From assembly GCA_029204225.1 (NCBI GenBank), contig CM055092.1, positions 13,644,476-13,708,475 on the forward strand: a stretch of 64,000 bases of DNA. Direction: 5' to 3'. The translations under genes were made by a program, and so were the position numbers. The first letter of the stretch is position 1. Each line of letters opens with the position of its first letter. Below the pieces are notes generated by a model. It was not told where the DNA came from and searched no databases. It saw only the letters and a list, made by a program, of their open reading frames with translations. Below, in pieces: positions 11,055 to 22,441 of this stretch. Source of the stretch: Diphasiastrum complanatum (Eukaryota > Streptophyta > Lycopodiopsida > Lycopodiales > Lycopodiaceae).

Positions 11055-11695
11055 GCTCTGATACCACTGTAGGAAAAATACTAAGAATTCTCCTTTAGAG
11101 AACACAATGAAAGTTTGAATAAATCAAACTAATATCAGTGTCTTCAATCGTGTCTGAATTATGGTCTATGTACTAATAGAGCAGTTTCTACTTTGATTGA
11201 ATAAAGCATGCGGATTTAGGAGATATATGCGTGAGTGTGAGAGAGAATTTTAGATAATTAGAAACAACTGAGAAAAATCATCTGTTGAGAAACTTTGATC
11301 AATCGAATTTTTATAATGCTAATTCTGATTCATCTGTATACATCTCTTGCTGCCTTGTTGTTTCAATGAGTAAATGCACATGTATTTATAGTGTCACAAG
11401 ATAGGTCTTTTGGCCTTCTTCCTCCTATAATAGTCGATCTAACCATTACGATGGTTGATATTCAAAAAAACGTTTTGTTTCTAAACTCGAAAGGTTTTTG
11501 TTTGCGACAGTTTATTTGTCGAGACAATTTATTGTTCGAGTTTGAACAAGAATAAAAATGTTTCGTTTCGAGTTTCGAGTTTGAACAAGAATAAAATAAA
11601 TGTTTCGAGTTCGAGTTTCGAGTTTCTCAGTCTTTGTCAATTATACTGTGCACTTTGTTGGTAGAACCGAGATTTGTCCGTTGAGGTGTTCTACA
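11055..11695 (-). repeat. Primer site and 5' LTR of element B
   Basis: The LTR spans 11068-11695 (628 bp); on the minus strand it starts TGTAGAACACCTC and ends TTTTTCCTACA. One base separates it from the primer site TGGTATCAGAGC (11055-11066, minus). It is rich in TCGAGTTTCGAG repeats at 11520-11630. The sequence right of the LTR is CTTCA; the other copy of any target duplication is lost. Confidence 0.88.
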
Positions 11696-12263
11696 CTTCA
11701 ACCATCTATACATTTGGTACTCCTATACAAAAAGTTGTGCATCATTGTGCTTGGTTAACCTTGCAAAGGAAGGGATATTGAAAATTCATATATGTACTCT
11801 ACTTATCGACAAATTCAAGTCCCTCATTCTACGTTTCAAAGTATTTACATGTTACATTGGTCAGTGACAAGTGTTTATACATTTGCAACAAGATTGATGC
11901 TTATTATTGTCAAGATTGGGTCACTAGTTGTAAGGTTGTATCGCTATCGACGATCATCTTTAGTATATAGCTTTTGGAATTGCATTCATAAATGCTACTT
12001 GAGGACACATAAATCACATGGTTTTTCAAATTTTACAACAAACATCAATTTACGCATTTAGGTTTATTACTATATTTTAGTGCAAAATCATCATAGATTC
12101 ATTTTTAGTGAGTCGTAACTACTCATTAGTTAGGGCTACATTAGTGACTTTAGTATCTCCTGACATCATGCACTATTGCACATTGTAAGTCCTTAGAAGT
12201 TGATATAGAAAAGGTAGTCGAAAGTGGGAATTAAGCTTATTGCTCCCAACTTGTTAATAAACC
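11696..12263. other. Unassigned spacer
   Basis: About 570 bp between element B's LTR and the next LTR. An 89-codon open stretch is present but shows no recognisable motif. I see nothing further to support here. Confidence 0.4.
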
Positions 12264-12990
12264 TGTTGTAGGGTCGTAGATATAGCGTAAGCTGCCCTCT
12301 GCCTGTCAAGAAGGGTTAGATCCACAAGGATAGATCTCTAACTATGATAAGTTGCTATTCTACCCAAAAACTAACTTTAACCATAAGTAAAGGTGAAATA
12401 GAGGAAAGAGAGAGAGTTAGAGGGAGGAAGCCCATTAGCTATTGCTTTAATCTAATGGAGAAGCATTAACAAGCTTAAATCAATGAAATAGCAAAGCATA
12501 GAAAACTAGAACGCTTCAATGAAAAAGCATTAGACACAAAGCAAAAGCTCATGAGGATGCTTGATTCCACAAAGTGGTAGAGTTTCCTCCTCTCTATTAG
12601 CATGTAAAATGGAGTATAAGAGGTGCGATTTTATTCTTGGGGAGGCCCTTGCCCCTTTGCTTCTATTGGCAACTTCATGGAAGGAAGTATTGACATCCTA
12701 ACCCTTCAAAAGAAACACATCTAAATCTAAGGTGCACAAAGAATCACACTCCACCTACCACCATTTTGACTTTGACTAGTGCTTAGGACTTAACAAAACT
12801 TAATCAACTTAGACTTTGGGCCTTTTTACATTATTTTGTTTACATGGCCCAAATCGAGTTTATTCCATAAAACAACAATTTACATGTGCTCATTGGGCTA
12901 TCAGCTTACGCAGCAGGATGCCATGACCCTCGCACCTATTTTTCTATTTATTGGCTAAATTTTATTTATTTACAAGAAATACCCTTAACA
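12264..12990 (-). repeat. LTR related to the one at 750-1567
   Basis: About 727 bp, on the minus strand starting TGTTAAGGGTATTTCTTG at 12990 and ending near 12264 with CCTACAACA. It shares with 750-1567 the ends, the GTAGAGTTTCCTCC segment and the GGCCCTTGCCCC segment, but is clearly diverged. No Asp primer site adjoins its low-coordinate end, so it is a 3' LTR, a solo LTR or a decayed copy. Confidence 0.6.
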
Positions 12991-15545
12991 GGGCTCCTGA
13001 CTTGAAGTAGTGTCGGTCCCTCGGCACTATGGCGCTAGTATGGGCCCCGTGTTTCTCGATGGTGCCTTATTAGATATGTTGTGACCTCCTCCATATACTC
13101 AACATGCTCGAGGCTCTGCTCATTTTTCGGTGGAAAAAAGACCTTATAGATGCCCTCCAACCTAAATTGGACTATCCATGTTTGAAATTTGTTTTGGCCT
13201 AGCATAGCTGCTCTATAATACACTCTGGCCACTGAGATTTGGTCTTCGAGCTTGTCAGATGCCATGGCTTTATTTGGATCAAAGAATAGTGATGGCAAAA
13301 AATTCTCCCATTTAGTGGGGACCCACAACAAAAATTCCAAATCATGGGCGAATTCAGAAGCTGCGCGAACTTTGGGATCCGTGCACTTGATATATTGTTT
13401 GAAAAACTAGACTAGAGCCCTTTTGGCGTCTACGTTCGTGGCTCAAACGTGCTTTAAATAGATCTTTGGCCAGTTGAGCATCCTAATGGTAATCCGGTCC
13501 AAAGTTGTCCCGCACTGCACCCATTTATGTCTGCGTGGAATGGGGATGAAGTGGGGATTGATCCGCAACTACCTTGGACTAGACATGTACGTCCTGATGG
13601 TCAACGAAGTTTTCTCAAAGATGTGTTGTCGCCATGCAGGTTGTGGTGCCAAAGCTGGAAGGCACACAATCTCGTTTTCTTTTATTTCCTTGGCAGTAAA
13701 TGTGATCTGCCACCCGCCGCGTGAGGACTCATGGGGATGCTGCTTGAGGAATTCATCTACCTCTTCCTCCACACTCTTGGGTTTTTGAAATGCTCGGTTG
13801 GCCAATATTGAGCGAGAGCCTTGGGAGGTTGATGCTCATTGCTCCTCCACCGATCTTATTTGAATCTGCTTTGGCCATAGCCCTTGGTATTTTCCTTGAT
13901 GTACTCCTTGGTCTGTCGGCCCCGCTGCATCTGATCCTTGATCTTGGCTAATATCTGCCTGTGCAACTTCAAGTGTGGGTGGTGGTGGACTTACCACGAG
14001 GGTCGGTGGCAGTTGTTAGGTCATGCGCTACTACTAGTCCTTGAGAGTTGCCTTGGCTTGTGAGAGTTCGTGATGGGCCTGAAGGCAATACCCATCAAAG
14101 GCTGCTTGGTAGCTTGCTAGTGTCTACCGGAATAGTTGCACCTGCTGGGTCATGAAGTTTGCCTCAAGCTGGGTGAGCGGTCTGTTTGTGGGCATAGGCT
14201 AGGCCGAGCCACTCCGTTTTCTCTATGTGTAGGGCTTGTACCTTCTCTCTGAGGTGTTGATTTTCAATGTCGACCACTAATAACTGGGCCTGCAAGCTGT
14301 GGTTGGTGCGGTTTGTTGGTCTTTGTGAACTTTTGTAGCCACGTCAGTCACAAACTTGTAGAGGGCCTTAATATAGTCTTGAAGGCTGGCCTTTGCTTCA
14401 AGACCTGGACTTTTTTGGCCCGCTCATGTTGTTGCGCTATCTACAGGTCATGTTGGGGCCGTGAGAGCTCTGTGCGCAACTTGGTGTTGCTAGTTGCGAG
14501 TTTCCCATCGATGCTGATTGGGCCTTGCTGAGATATGGCTCGTGGTGCTGAGTCGTTGTCGTCATCTTCTATCAAAAATTTTGGAGCTACAAAATCTTCA
14601 GGTGCAGTGGGGTTAGCACGTAGAGGTGAGGCGATAAACTCCGTTTGTTGGAATGCATCATCGTCCAACGGTTTATCGGATTCTACATTCTGGAGGGATG
14701 AATCAAAAGGGGGAGTGGACGGAAGGACAGAGGTGTGAAGAGTAGGAGAGATTGTCTACTCAAAAGAGGCTACGATGTTGGGCATGATAAACTGCAAGGT
14801 GGTGTCGATGATGGAGGGAGAGGTGAGGGGTGACAAGTTGATGATGACAAAAAAGATAAGGTTCCCAGGAAGCAACTGAGTGAGTCTTGGGATTTATGGA
14901 GGTGGGAGGAGTGGAGACAGAAAAGAGTCGAAAGAGGAGGGGAGAATGGATGAGGCAACGATGATGGAGGGAGTGGCAAGGACAGCGGTAGAGGAAGGGA
15001 AAATTGGTGAAATAGATGTAGTAGGAGGTGGGGAAGGTGTGGAGGAACTGGTAGGAGTGGTGGTAGTTGCAGTACGACGACAAGTGCTACTAGATGGGGG
15101 ATCGGTGGTGGAAGAGATGGCACCGCCCATACGCTTGCTAGATGGTGAGTCAGAAGGAAGGGTAGGGGGTCGACGGTTGTTGGTGGATGGTATGGTTGTG
15201 GTAAACACTAGGGAGCGATGGAATCCCCGAACCTTCTGTTCGAGGAGGGTGACAACAAGGGTGGACAATAGCGGCCTAGTGGCAAATTTTTGGCGTGCAT
15301 TGGGCTTGATGGCCCTCTTCAGCTCAGAAATGATAAAGTCGTGCCAATCATAGGGCACAACCTTATTGACTGGGAAGTCCTAGTGGGAATCAAGTTTATG
15401 GAGGAGGAGGGAATGGATGCGATCCTTTCGCAAACTTCCAATGGCTAAAAAGTTGTTGAGGAGGTGTGCAACAACTTGAAGGACTGGATCAGTGATGGCC
15501 TCGATCAGAGCAAGCATGCTGACAGTCTAGAAACATTTGCCCCTT
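12991..15545 (-). pseudogene. Family X retroelement-type protein, copy 2 (longer copy)
   Basis: Fuller copy of the unknown protein seen at 1568-3307. In minus-strand order: an N-terminal globular part (about 15530-15250, with IEAITDPVLQVVAHLLNNFL and VPYDWHDFIISELKRAI); a Ser/Thr/Pro-rich linker (about 15250-14900); a short part with APEDFVAPKFLIEDD (14441-14668); a coiled-coil-like part (NTKLRTELSRPQHDL); a Pro-rich part near 13930-14000; the FLKQHPHESSRG block (13569-13805); and the C-terminal FDPNKAMASDKL/VYYRAAML block (13035-13340). In-frame stops near 15390 and 15525 and several frameshifts break it. No family is recognised. Confidence 0.5.
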
Positions 15546-18340
15546 CACATAAATGAGTTATAGTTTCAGTTCTCATGCTTGTTTCACCTTCGGTTCTCAT
15601 GTCTTCGACATTTTCTTGAGTTGTGAAGTTAGCTTCTTGTCTATAATTGTGTTGTGCACCATTTCTATTGATTGGAGTGGTCTCACAAAGAGGATAGTAC
15701 AAATGTATCAAAATCTTGCATTGTATCATCTTCTGCTTCAAAAGAATGATTGCCTTCTTGATTTGGAATGTCGATTCGTTGGCTCGTCTATCGTCAACGA
15801 AGATACTCCAATGATGCTTGTCGCATTTTTCGAATTGTTTCCCTATGTCGTTTCGAAAATGCAGCTAGTCCAGGCCCTCCAAAATCCTCTTCGTCTCCAT
15901 AATACTATAAACGTTGAAAACATCATGCAATATATAATACATGTTAAAACAAAACAAAAACAACATGGATGATGATAAGATAGAAGTAATATGGTCAAAA
16001 CAATACTTCATTACCAAACATCATAAAATAGGTTCATCAACGAGAGTGTAAGTGATAGAAGTGCATCTTAAAAGACATATCATACAGCAAAAAATACACC
16101 ATTTATTTACAAAATAGAGTTTATTACATTTTGTATAATAGATGACAATGGACGATTATAGTCATAGCTAATAAATAATTCATCTCCAGCTTGCAATGAT
16201 TTACAAGCACAAACCATCACATAAGTACCTTTAACGAATCTAGTAAAACAATCTTCCATGCCATTGTTACACTCTTCAAAAATACAATTTGTTAAACTAG
16301 GAAAACCATAAGAACTATTAATATATGTTTGCTATATTTCCGAATTCGCATGGCATTCCATCAATGTATGTATACTTTCCACGTCCCACCAACCCGCCCT
16401 GCTCTTTCTCTCTTATGGAGCATGCATTTGAATGTAAACCATATATTTGCATCCTCCAATAATGTCTGCATAAAGCATGCCAATCACCCCAATTGTACTC
16501 CGGGCCTCCATACACCATGAGTTTGACATGATTACCTGGAGGCACATCCACATGAGTGTAGATATAATACAAGCTTAGGCCGGCTTCTGAAAAGCGTATG
16601 CTAGGCAAGAGCTGATAGGTTTGATTCCAGTATTGAAATGTATCACCTACAGTAGGGAAAGCAACGGACTCTTGCTAACATCCATACAGTACACGATTGA
16701 AAGATTTTTGGATGGTGAGGTGTGGTGGGACAATACCCATGGTGTCGGGTATTTGGTCCAAAATAGTGGCACTCACAACACGAATACACAAAGTTTTAAT
16801 CTTTTTATTTAGTGCCCTGATTTGTCTCCGATGACGTTTTCTATCCACAAGAAGGTGGTCCATAGTATTAATAGAAGAAGATTTGGAGGGGCTCTCAATG
16901 GGTGACTACATCACATTTTCAAATAACCCCAAAGGAGAATCTTCAACAACATCAACATCATTTACTGTGGCCGGACCTATCCTCATCCAATGCTGATGAT
17001 GATCCAAAATCTAGACAAAGTCCCATTCTTTTTAGCCATCCACTAGGTGATTTTGAAGGTGTGGATGGATAGGTCAACAGTTCTTGCATGCCACTTGGTA
17101 ATATAGGCCAATTGACATGAATCACCTATGGTTGTAGTTTGTTGGATGTAACATCAAGCACAATATTTTGATCAAAATCATGTGCACTTACCTACAAGTA
17201 CAAACAACAAACAACAATCTTTTTTCAATAAGATAAATTACTATAAAACTTGCTAAACAAGAATGAATATTTCAAGATAACAATTTTTGTGAATGTTTGT
17301 AACAAACTAGTGGATTGAGCAAACTACGTACCATGGCATGATCTTCAATCCCTTGAGCATTTATTGGGTTTGAAGGACCCGCAAGCACTTGATTAGGTTT
17401 TGGTGGAGGCCTCCTCCACATGTGATCTTTGACTATGTGTCTTTTGTGATATTTAAATCCTTTGTAATCGACACAATTACAACGGATCTTTTCACCCCAT
17501 GAATCCGGCTACATAAATCAAAAGAAAAAATGTCATTAGTGTCATATATTTGAGCACTCAAAAATGGCTTGCAATTAGAAATGAGCAAGTATCTTGAAAT
17601 TCAAAAGATTTTGTGTTATGGAAATATAAAAAAATTAGAACTGCTTATAATGCAAACAATTAAAAGATACAAACAATCATGATGAACAATATTTTATCGT
17701 ACTTGTCCAAAAAGATGTGGATATCGTCTTTGTGTCTCGTAAGGAACAACTGGAAACCTATTAGGTGGTCTGGATATATCACTACCTCAAGTGCTAGACA
17801 AAACTCCACCTGCATGTATTCTTTTAAATACTAACATCATTGCTCTATATCTATTTTGACTAGTGACATAAATTTACATTGCAAGAGAATTGCAAGAGGG
17901 CCACAAACACATTATATAGAGATACTAGATATACTAACTAGAACTACATTATATGAAGGAACAAGCGTCGAATGATCATGAGTACTAGGTTGTGGCATTG
18001 TTGATGAGGTAGTGGTTGGCTCACAAGAAGTAGCAACATTTGACGTTCTCCCAGTGCTTTGTGATCCACGTCCACGTCCACGGATAGGGGCATTTCTGAA
18101 ATCTCTCCGAAGAAGATACTGTATAAAAACCATTCATAAAAATTAGGAATATCAACATCAATTTTTCTCTTTAAAACATTGAGGATAGATATCAAAAATG
18201 AAAAAATGGTCTACTAGAAACTAAAAATAAAGTGAATTTAATTACCCACTAACCTTTCTTGCGATCTAGGGGAGGTGCCTCTGGTGGCTGATGTGGTCGA
18301 TCATCTGACGAAACCATTTCTACATCCATAGCAAAAATAC
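15546..18340 (-). pseudogene. Decayed multi-exon gene, probably DNA-transposon derived
   Basis: Several short minus-strand coding-looking blocks separated by AT-rich, stop-filled DNA. A possible first exon starts ATG at about 18331 and ends at a GTTAGT donor near 18257. A second block at 17912-18121 follows a good TATACAG acceptor and is RGRGRG-rich. Others contain PYETQRRYPHLFGQ (about 17700-17760), WGEKIRCNCVDYKGFKYHKR (about 17430-17510), and GGPEYNWGDWHALCRHYW (16318-16608). The Cys-x-Cys and later His spacing resembles transposase-associated domains of CACTA elements, but I could not confirm a family. Reading frames do not join cleanly. Confidence 0.35.
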
Positions 18341-18794
18341 ATTATTAACCATAAAAACCATGACCACTAACAAACAATGTCAAGCAACAACCACAAAATT
18401 TATAAGTTGCAAGAAGTAAATTTAACAAAAACATGTTTGTATAAGTAGAAAATTCATAGCATAGTTGATTTTGGTAGTGAAAGACAAAGTATTTCGACGA
18501 AAAATATGCACTCCCAAAATGTAGACATAAATTCTCAAGCAATGGTATCAAGGGATTATATATTTTTCAACAGCAAGGACTTTAAGAACAAAATGCTAAA
18601 GATAAAACAAAGCTAAAACATGGATCACTAGAAGCACAAGCGCGTTGCACACCCTTTGAGGACTCGCTACATAGTGTACATAAAACATCATCTACCCTAT
18701 AATCTAAGTAGCAAGCTAGCATTGAGCAAATGAGTGTCGACCTCATCAGGAGTACGGTCTTCTATACAGTTGATGGGCTCAAGCATATATAGTT

Positions 18795-19745
18795 ATTAGT
18801 TTTTTCCTTGATAACAATTAGTTGGGCTGAGCCAGCTGTCATGTTTAGCTAATTGTCATCCTCATCAAAGACCCTTAGACAATACATGCCCTCCACCATG
18901 CCCTCTCCAATATGAACGTCTCTGAAGCATGCTTAACCATTTTCAACCATTAATAGTACTCAATAGCACACATGATCCAATGTCTTGCTGCTTGTAGTTC
19001 GACCATAAATCCGTTGATGATTGGTAAGGATAATATAAGTTCGGCACAAAGCTTCGCACCATTGACTTCAATGCATGGATTACCATGAAAATCAACAACT
19101 TTCACTTTCAGCATGTGTATCGCATGCCCATCTTGTTCCTCAAAAAAGTCTATTTTTGTAGGTGACCCGTGTTTGACAATCAATGTTAAGAAGATTGAAG
19201 AGATCATTGGAGAAATGACTCATGTTAAGAATGCATTGACTAATGTTTAGCAACCTCTATGCAACATCGAAACTATCATTCATAATCATTCATGGTTCTG
19301 TATATGGTGCAATATTCAAAATGCTCCCCAAGATATGAAACCACGATTGAACTTACATTTTATCCCACATCATCAAGACACGAAGACGATCATCATCATC
19401 GTGCTTATCCAAACAGACAGATCCAGGTTTTTGAAGTTCAGATACAAAATTTCAAAATAAAGTTGGAGAATTGGAAGCTGAAGTACTGAATTACAAGAAG
19501 GCACATGACATGGTGGAGGGCATGCATTAGTTTTTCCCCTGATAATGATCAGTTGGGCTGAGCCAACTGTCATGTTTAGTTAATTGCCATCCTCACCAAA
19601 GACCCTTAAACAATACATGCCCTCCACCATTCCCTCTCCAATATGAACGTCCATGAAGCCTTGCTTCACCATTTTCAACCGTTAATAGTGCTCAATAGCA
19701 CACATGATCCAATGTCTTGCTGCTTGCTGTTTGTCGACCATAAAT
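18795..19745 (-). repeat. Direct duplication of about 220 bp
   Basis: Segments 18795-19010 and 19525-19745 are close direct repeats, sharing for example CAATACATGCCCTCCACCAT and CACACATGATCCAATGTCTT. On the minus strand each reads as the end of a coding block (ARHWIMCAIE in 18950-19207; GEGMVEGMYCLRVFDEDDN at the end). The copy at 18950-19207 keeps 85 open codons. Function not recognised; a transposon origin is likely from the context. Confidence 0.6.
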
Positions 19746-20339
19746 AAACTCTACTACAATCCTAATTTCGAGAACATGCGTAGGGAATTGGAAGTAAAGG
19801 CATCTTTCCAATAGATCAGGTAAACCCTAATTTTTGACTTCTAGTCGAAACTAATCTTTAGTTAAAATAGGATTGCATTGCATTCAACTTTCACAAAGTA
19901 CTTTTGATTGCGTGTGCATATTGATGAAGCACAAGAGGAGCATATTGATCAAGAACTTGCGCACGAAGAGGGGACGGCAGTGGGAATTGGCAACAGTGGC
20001 GGGGGTACCGGTGATGACGACGAGCAAGAAGGCAATCGAAGAGGCGATGCCTTCTTCTCAGATGAAAACTGAAGCTGCGCACCTGTAAAAATGTTAATAT
20101 TTTTTTGTAAATATAATAGATATACATACACATTATGTTTTAGAATACGAAGCACAAAAAGTGCGAGCAATTTTGATAATGCCAGTGCTGACCTCTCAAA
20201 AAAAAATAGCACAAGAATCCTCTAAAAAACGAGAGAGATCACGTATTATGTACTCTCCAACAAAAAAAAATGGGGCCTCGCGAGTGCAAATGAGCACCTG
20301 CGGGCCCCAAAAAAAAAATTTAATCCAAAATAAACGTTG

Positions 20340-20924
20340 TTGGATGACGTTACTTAAAACCCTTAAAAAGAGGCAGCGATGTTTGTGCGACGCTAAAGTA
20401 AGCGTCGCACAAACATCGCTGAAGTTTTTTCTGTTAAACCCAATGAACGTCGTTGAGCGACGCACAAGTGTCTCCCGGCGACACTATGTACTCTACATAG
20501 AAAACACACCTGAGAGTGTTTGCGACGTTTGTAATCGTCGCTGCACTTTTTTTCAAATTTTGTTATCGAATATGATTCGACGTTATAGCGATGCTTAAGT
20601 GTCGCTTAATTGTCGCCGAGCGACACTCATTCATAATTTCAATTGGCCGTCGCACGACGACGATTCGCAACAATAATCGCCTGGTGATGTATTTATAGAT
20701 GTGTAGTGACGGACTTTGTGTCACCGAAAGACGTTCAATCGTCACAAAAATGGCGCTAGTTTTGTCATTTTTGTCGTTGATATGTCACTAGGCGACATAC
20801 TAGTAGTGACGCTTAAAAAAGAAGATAGCGACATTTATAGGGACATTTGTGCAAGTCATATTTGTCGTTAATATTTGCATAAACGTCGCTGTAAATGTCG
20901 TTATGTGTCATTGGTGTGGTAGTG
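20340..20924 (-). mobile_element. CACTA-like terminus with GCGAC/GTCGC subterminal repeats
   Basis: The right boundary reads, on the minus strand, CACTACCACACCAATGACAC starting at 20924, the hallmark start of CACTA (En/Spm-type) transposons. The adjacent 580 bp carry many GCGAC or GTCGC words in both directions, typical of the subterminal transposase-binding arrays of that class. Three bases to the right are CTG. I did not find a matching left terminus, so the element is truncated or rearranged; the coding debris at 15546-18340 may belong to it. Confidence 0.6.
20375..20420. repeat. Perfect 20-bp hairpin within the subterminal array
   Basis: AGCGATGTTTGTGCGACGCT at 20375-20394 is followed by the loop AAAGTA and the exact reverse complement at 20401-20420. 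The stem has no mismatch over 20 bp. Confidence 0.9.
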
Positions 20925-22040
20925 CTGCATCCAACTGAGATGTATTCGAACACCTCACCCCCGAGCCACGACAAGTGAATACAAGAGGAGAGGAGTGAAA
21001 AATGGCAACCTAGAGCCAAAGGGTTAGAATGGAAGAGGTCGTGTCCCTATCCGTATACATAGGCATAGGAAGCTTGTGCATGCACCCTTGCAACCGCCCA
21101 TGCAATCCATCTAAACACAAGCCACATATTCCATGCTATCCTAATGCATACAGCCGTCACAAGCCATGCATGCTCCACATGTCTAAATAGAAGTGTCTAG
21201 GTCCTCTTAAGGTTATTAATTACAAATTGACCTTGACATGGAATTAAATCGAGATAGAACTAAGAAACTCGAATATCGGAGGGCCGATTAACCATATTAG
21301 CCGACTATTCCAAATCCTTTAATGAATATGGTAGTAACAAATAGGGACAAGATATTGACAATTTGCTAAAAGCTAATATGTCACTCTTTAACTAAGTTTA
21401 AGCATTACATAATTTTTTTAAGCATTAAATAATTAAAAAAAAAAATTCAGCCTTTATTAATGGTATGATGTATCTATCCCAGGGGAGTTTCAATACTTAA
21501 TGGTCTCTCACATGTCACTCTTAAGTAAGTTTAAGCATTAAATAATTTTTAAAAAGAAATTCAGCTTGTTATTAATGGTATCTATCCCAGGCGAGTTTCA
21601 ATAATTAACAATTGTATTGTAAAAGTTGTTGATATCTATGTTTTTTTCTTAAGAGAAGTTACAACTATTGTCAATAATTGGCCTTTAACGAGGATATCTA
21701 TTTAGTATTTCTGATCACGGATATGGGTGACTTGACGCTCGCAGGAATTTGTGCGTTTGAACTTTGTTCCATTGAGAAGAAGCGACGTGCGAAATGCTGA
21801 GTACAACCAAATCAGCAAATCCTCTCGTCTTTATTGCGATCGATGGCTGTAGCCTGTAACGATACATCAGGCTATCCTGCTGGCTTGTGACGATCTGGAG
21901 AGTGGACAGGTGCAGTGGTGCACGCAGGCCCGTCGCAGGTCTCCATGCCCAAACCAAGCTTCGTTGTTGGTACTGCAGTTGGAGAATGCTGTTGTACTTC
22001 CATCTCCAAAAAGTAGCGTTCGTAGTGTTTTGACGTGTTG
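20925..22040. other. Spacer with a partial tandem duplication
   Basis: No gene is recognised. The segments at about 21378-21500 and 21512-21612 are diverged direct repeats (each with AAGTTTAAGCATTA, ATTCAGC, TATTAATGGTA and TATCCCAGG words). The right part leads into the peroxidase upstream region. Confidence 0.5.
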
Positions 22041-22045
22041 TGGAA

Positions 22046-22060
22046 AAAGATAAATACAGC
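22046..22060 (+). promoter_or_regulatory. Weak TATA-like element upstream of the peroxidase
   Basis: GATAAATACAG near 22049-22059 is the best TATA-like sequence upstream, about 385 bp before the start codon. No closer TATA box is evident, so transcription may start far upstream or be TATA-less. Speculative. Confidence 0.2.
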
Positions 22061-22441
22061 AGGGGAGCTGGGCTGAGCTGGCTTTGTACTAAAAGGAAGC
22101 TACGTTGGCTTGCTTTACTTTAGCTATTATCATGAGTCAGTGATTTATTCCGTGAGAGGCTAGATTCTAGAAGCTACTTTGCGTTGCTTTACTTCAAAGT
22201 TCAGCTCCCATCCATCTTTAGCCACACAGTACGAATGCAAATTGCTTTGGCTGGTGAGCTGATTTGACTGATATGGAGGTGAGCTATGCTTTACTTTATC
22301 GTAAGTCGTTATTGTAAGAATGCGGATTGAGATAAGATCAGGCCCACAGAAGCAGCTTCAAGTTTGCTGTGAAAGGATGTCAATCTCCAGCACTGTGGAG
22401 CTGTAGACGGTAAAGCTGTTTCTTCTGTGGAGACTGAGGCG

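Larger units (their letters stand above)
9113..11695 (-). mobile_element. Copia element B, 5' half
   Basis: Minus-strand copia fragment consisting of 5' LTR, primer site, gag, protease and most of integrase. Reverse transcriptase, RNase H and the 3' LTR are absent because the element ends at 9113 against element A's LTR. Its LTR belongs to the same family as those of J (30111-30480) and G (44197-45122), which preserve the 3' halves. Confidence 0.88.

Noticed and set aside
14894-15358. Overlapping long frames on both strands around 14760-15360
   Set aside because: The plus-strand and extra minus-strand frames are shadows of a Ser/Thr/Pro-rich coding linker; only the minus-strand family X reading is supported by the second copy.
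16318-16608. 96-codon frame as an independent gene
   Set aside because: Looks conserved but fits better as one block of the surrounding decayed multi-exon relic; no start or full domain.
17781-17795. CACTACCTC as a left end for the CACTA-like element
   Set aside because: It lies inside the coding relic, lacks subterminal GCGAC words and is not preceded by CTG, so it does not pair with the terminus at 20924.
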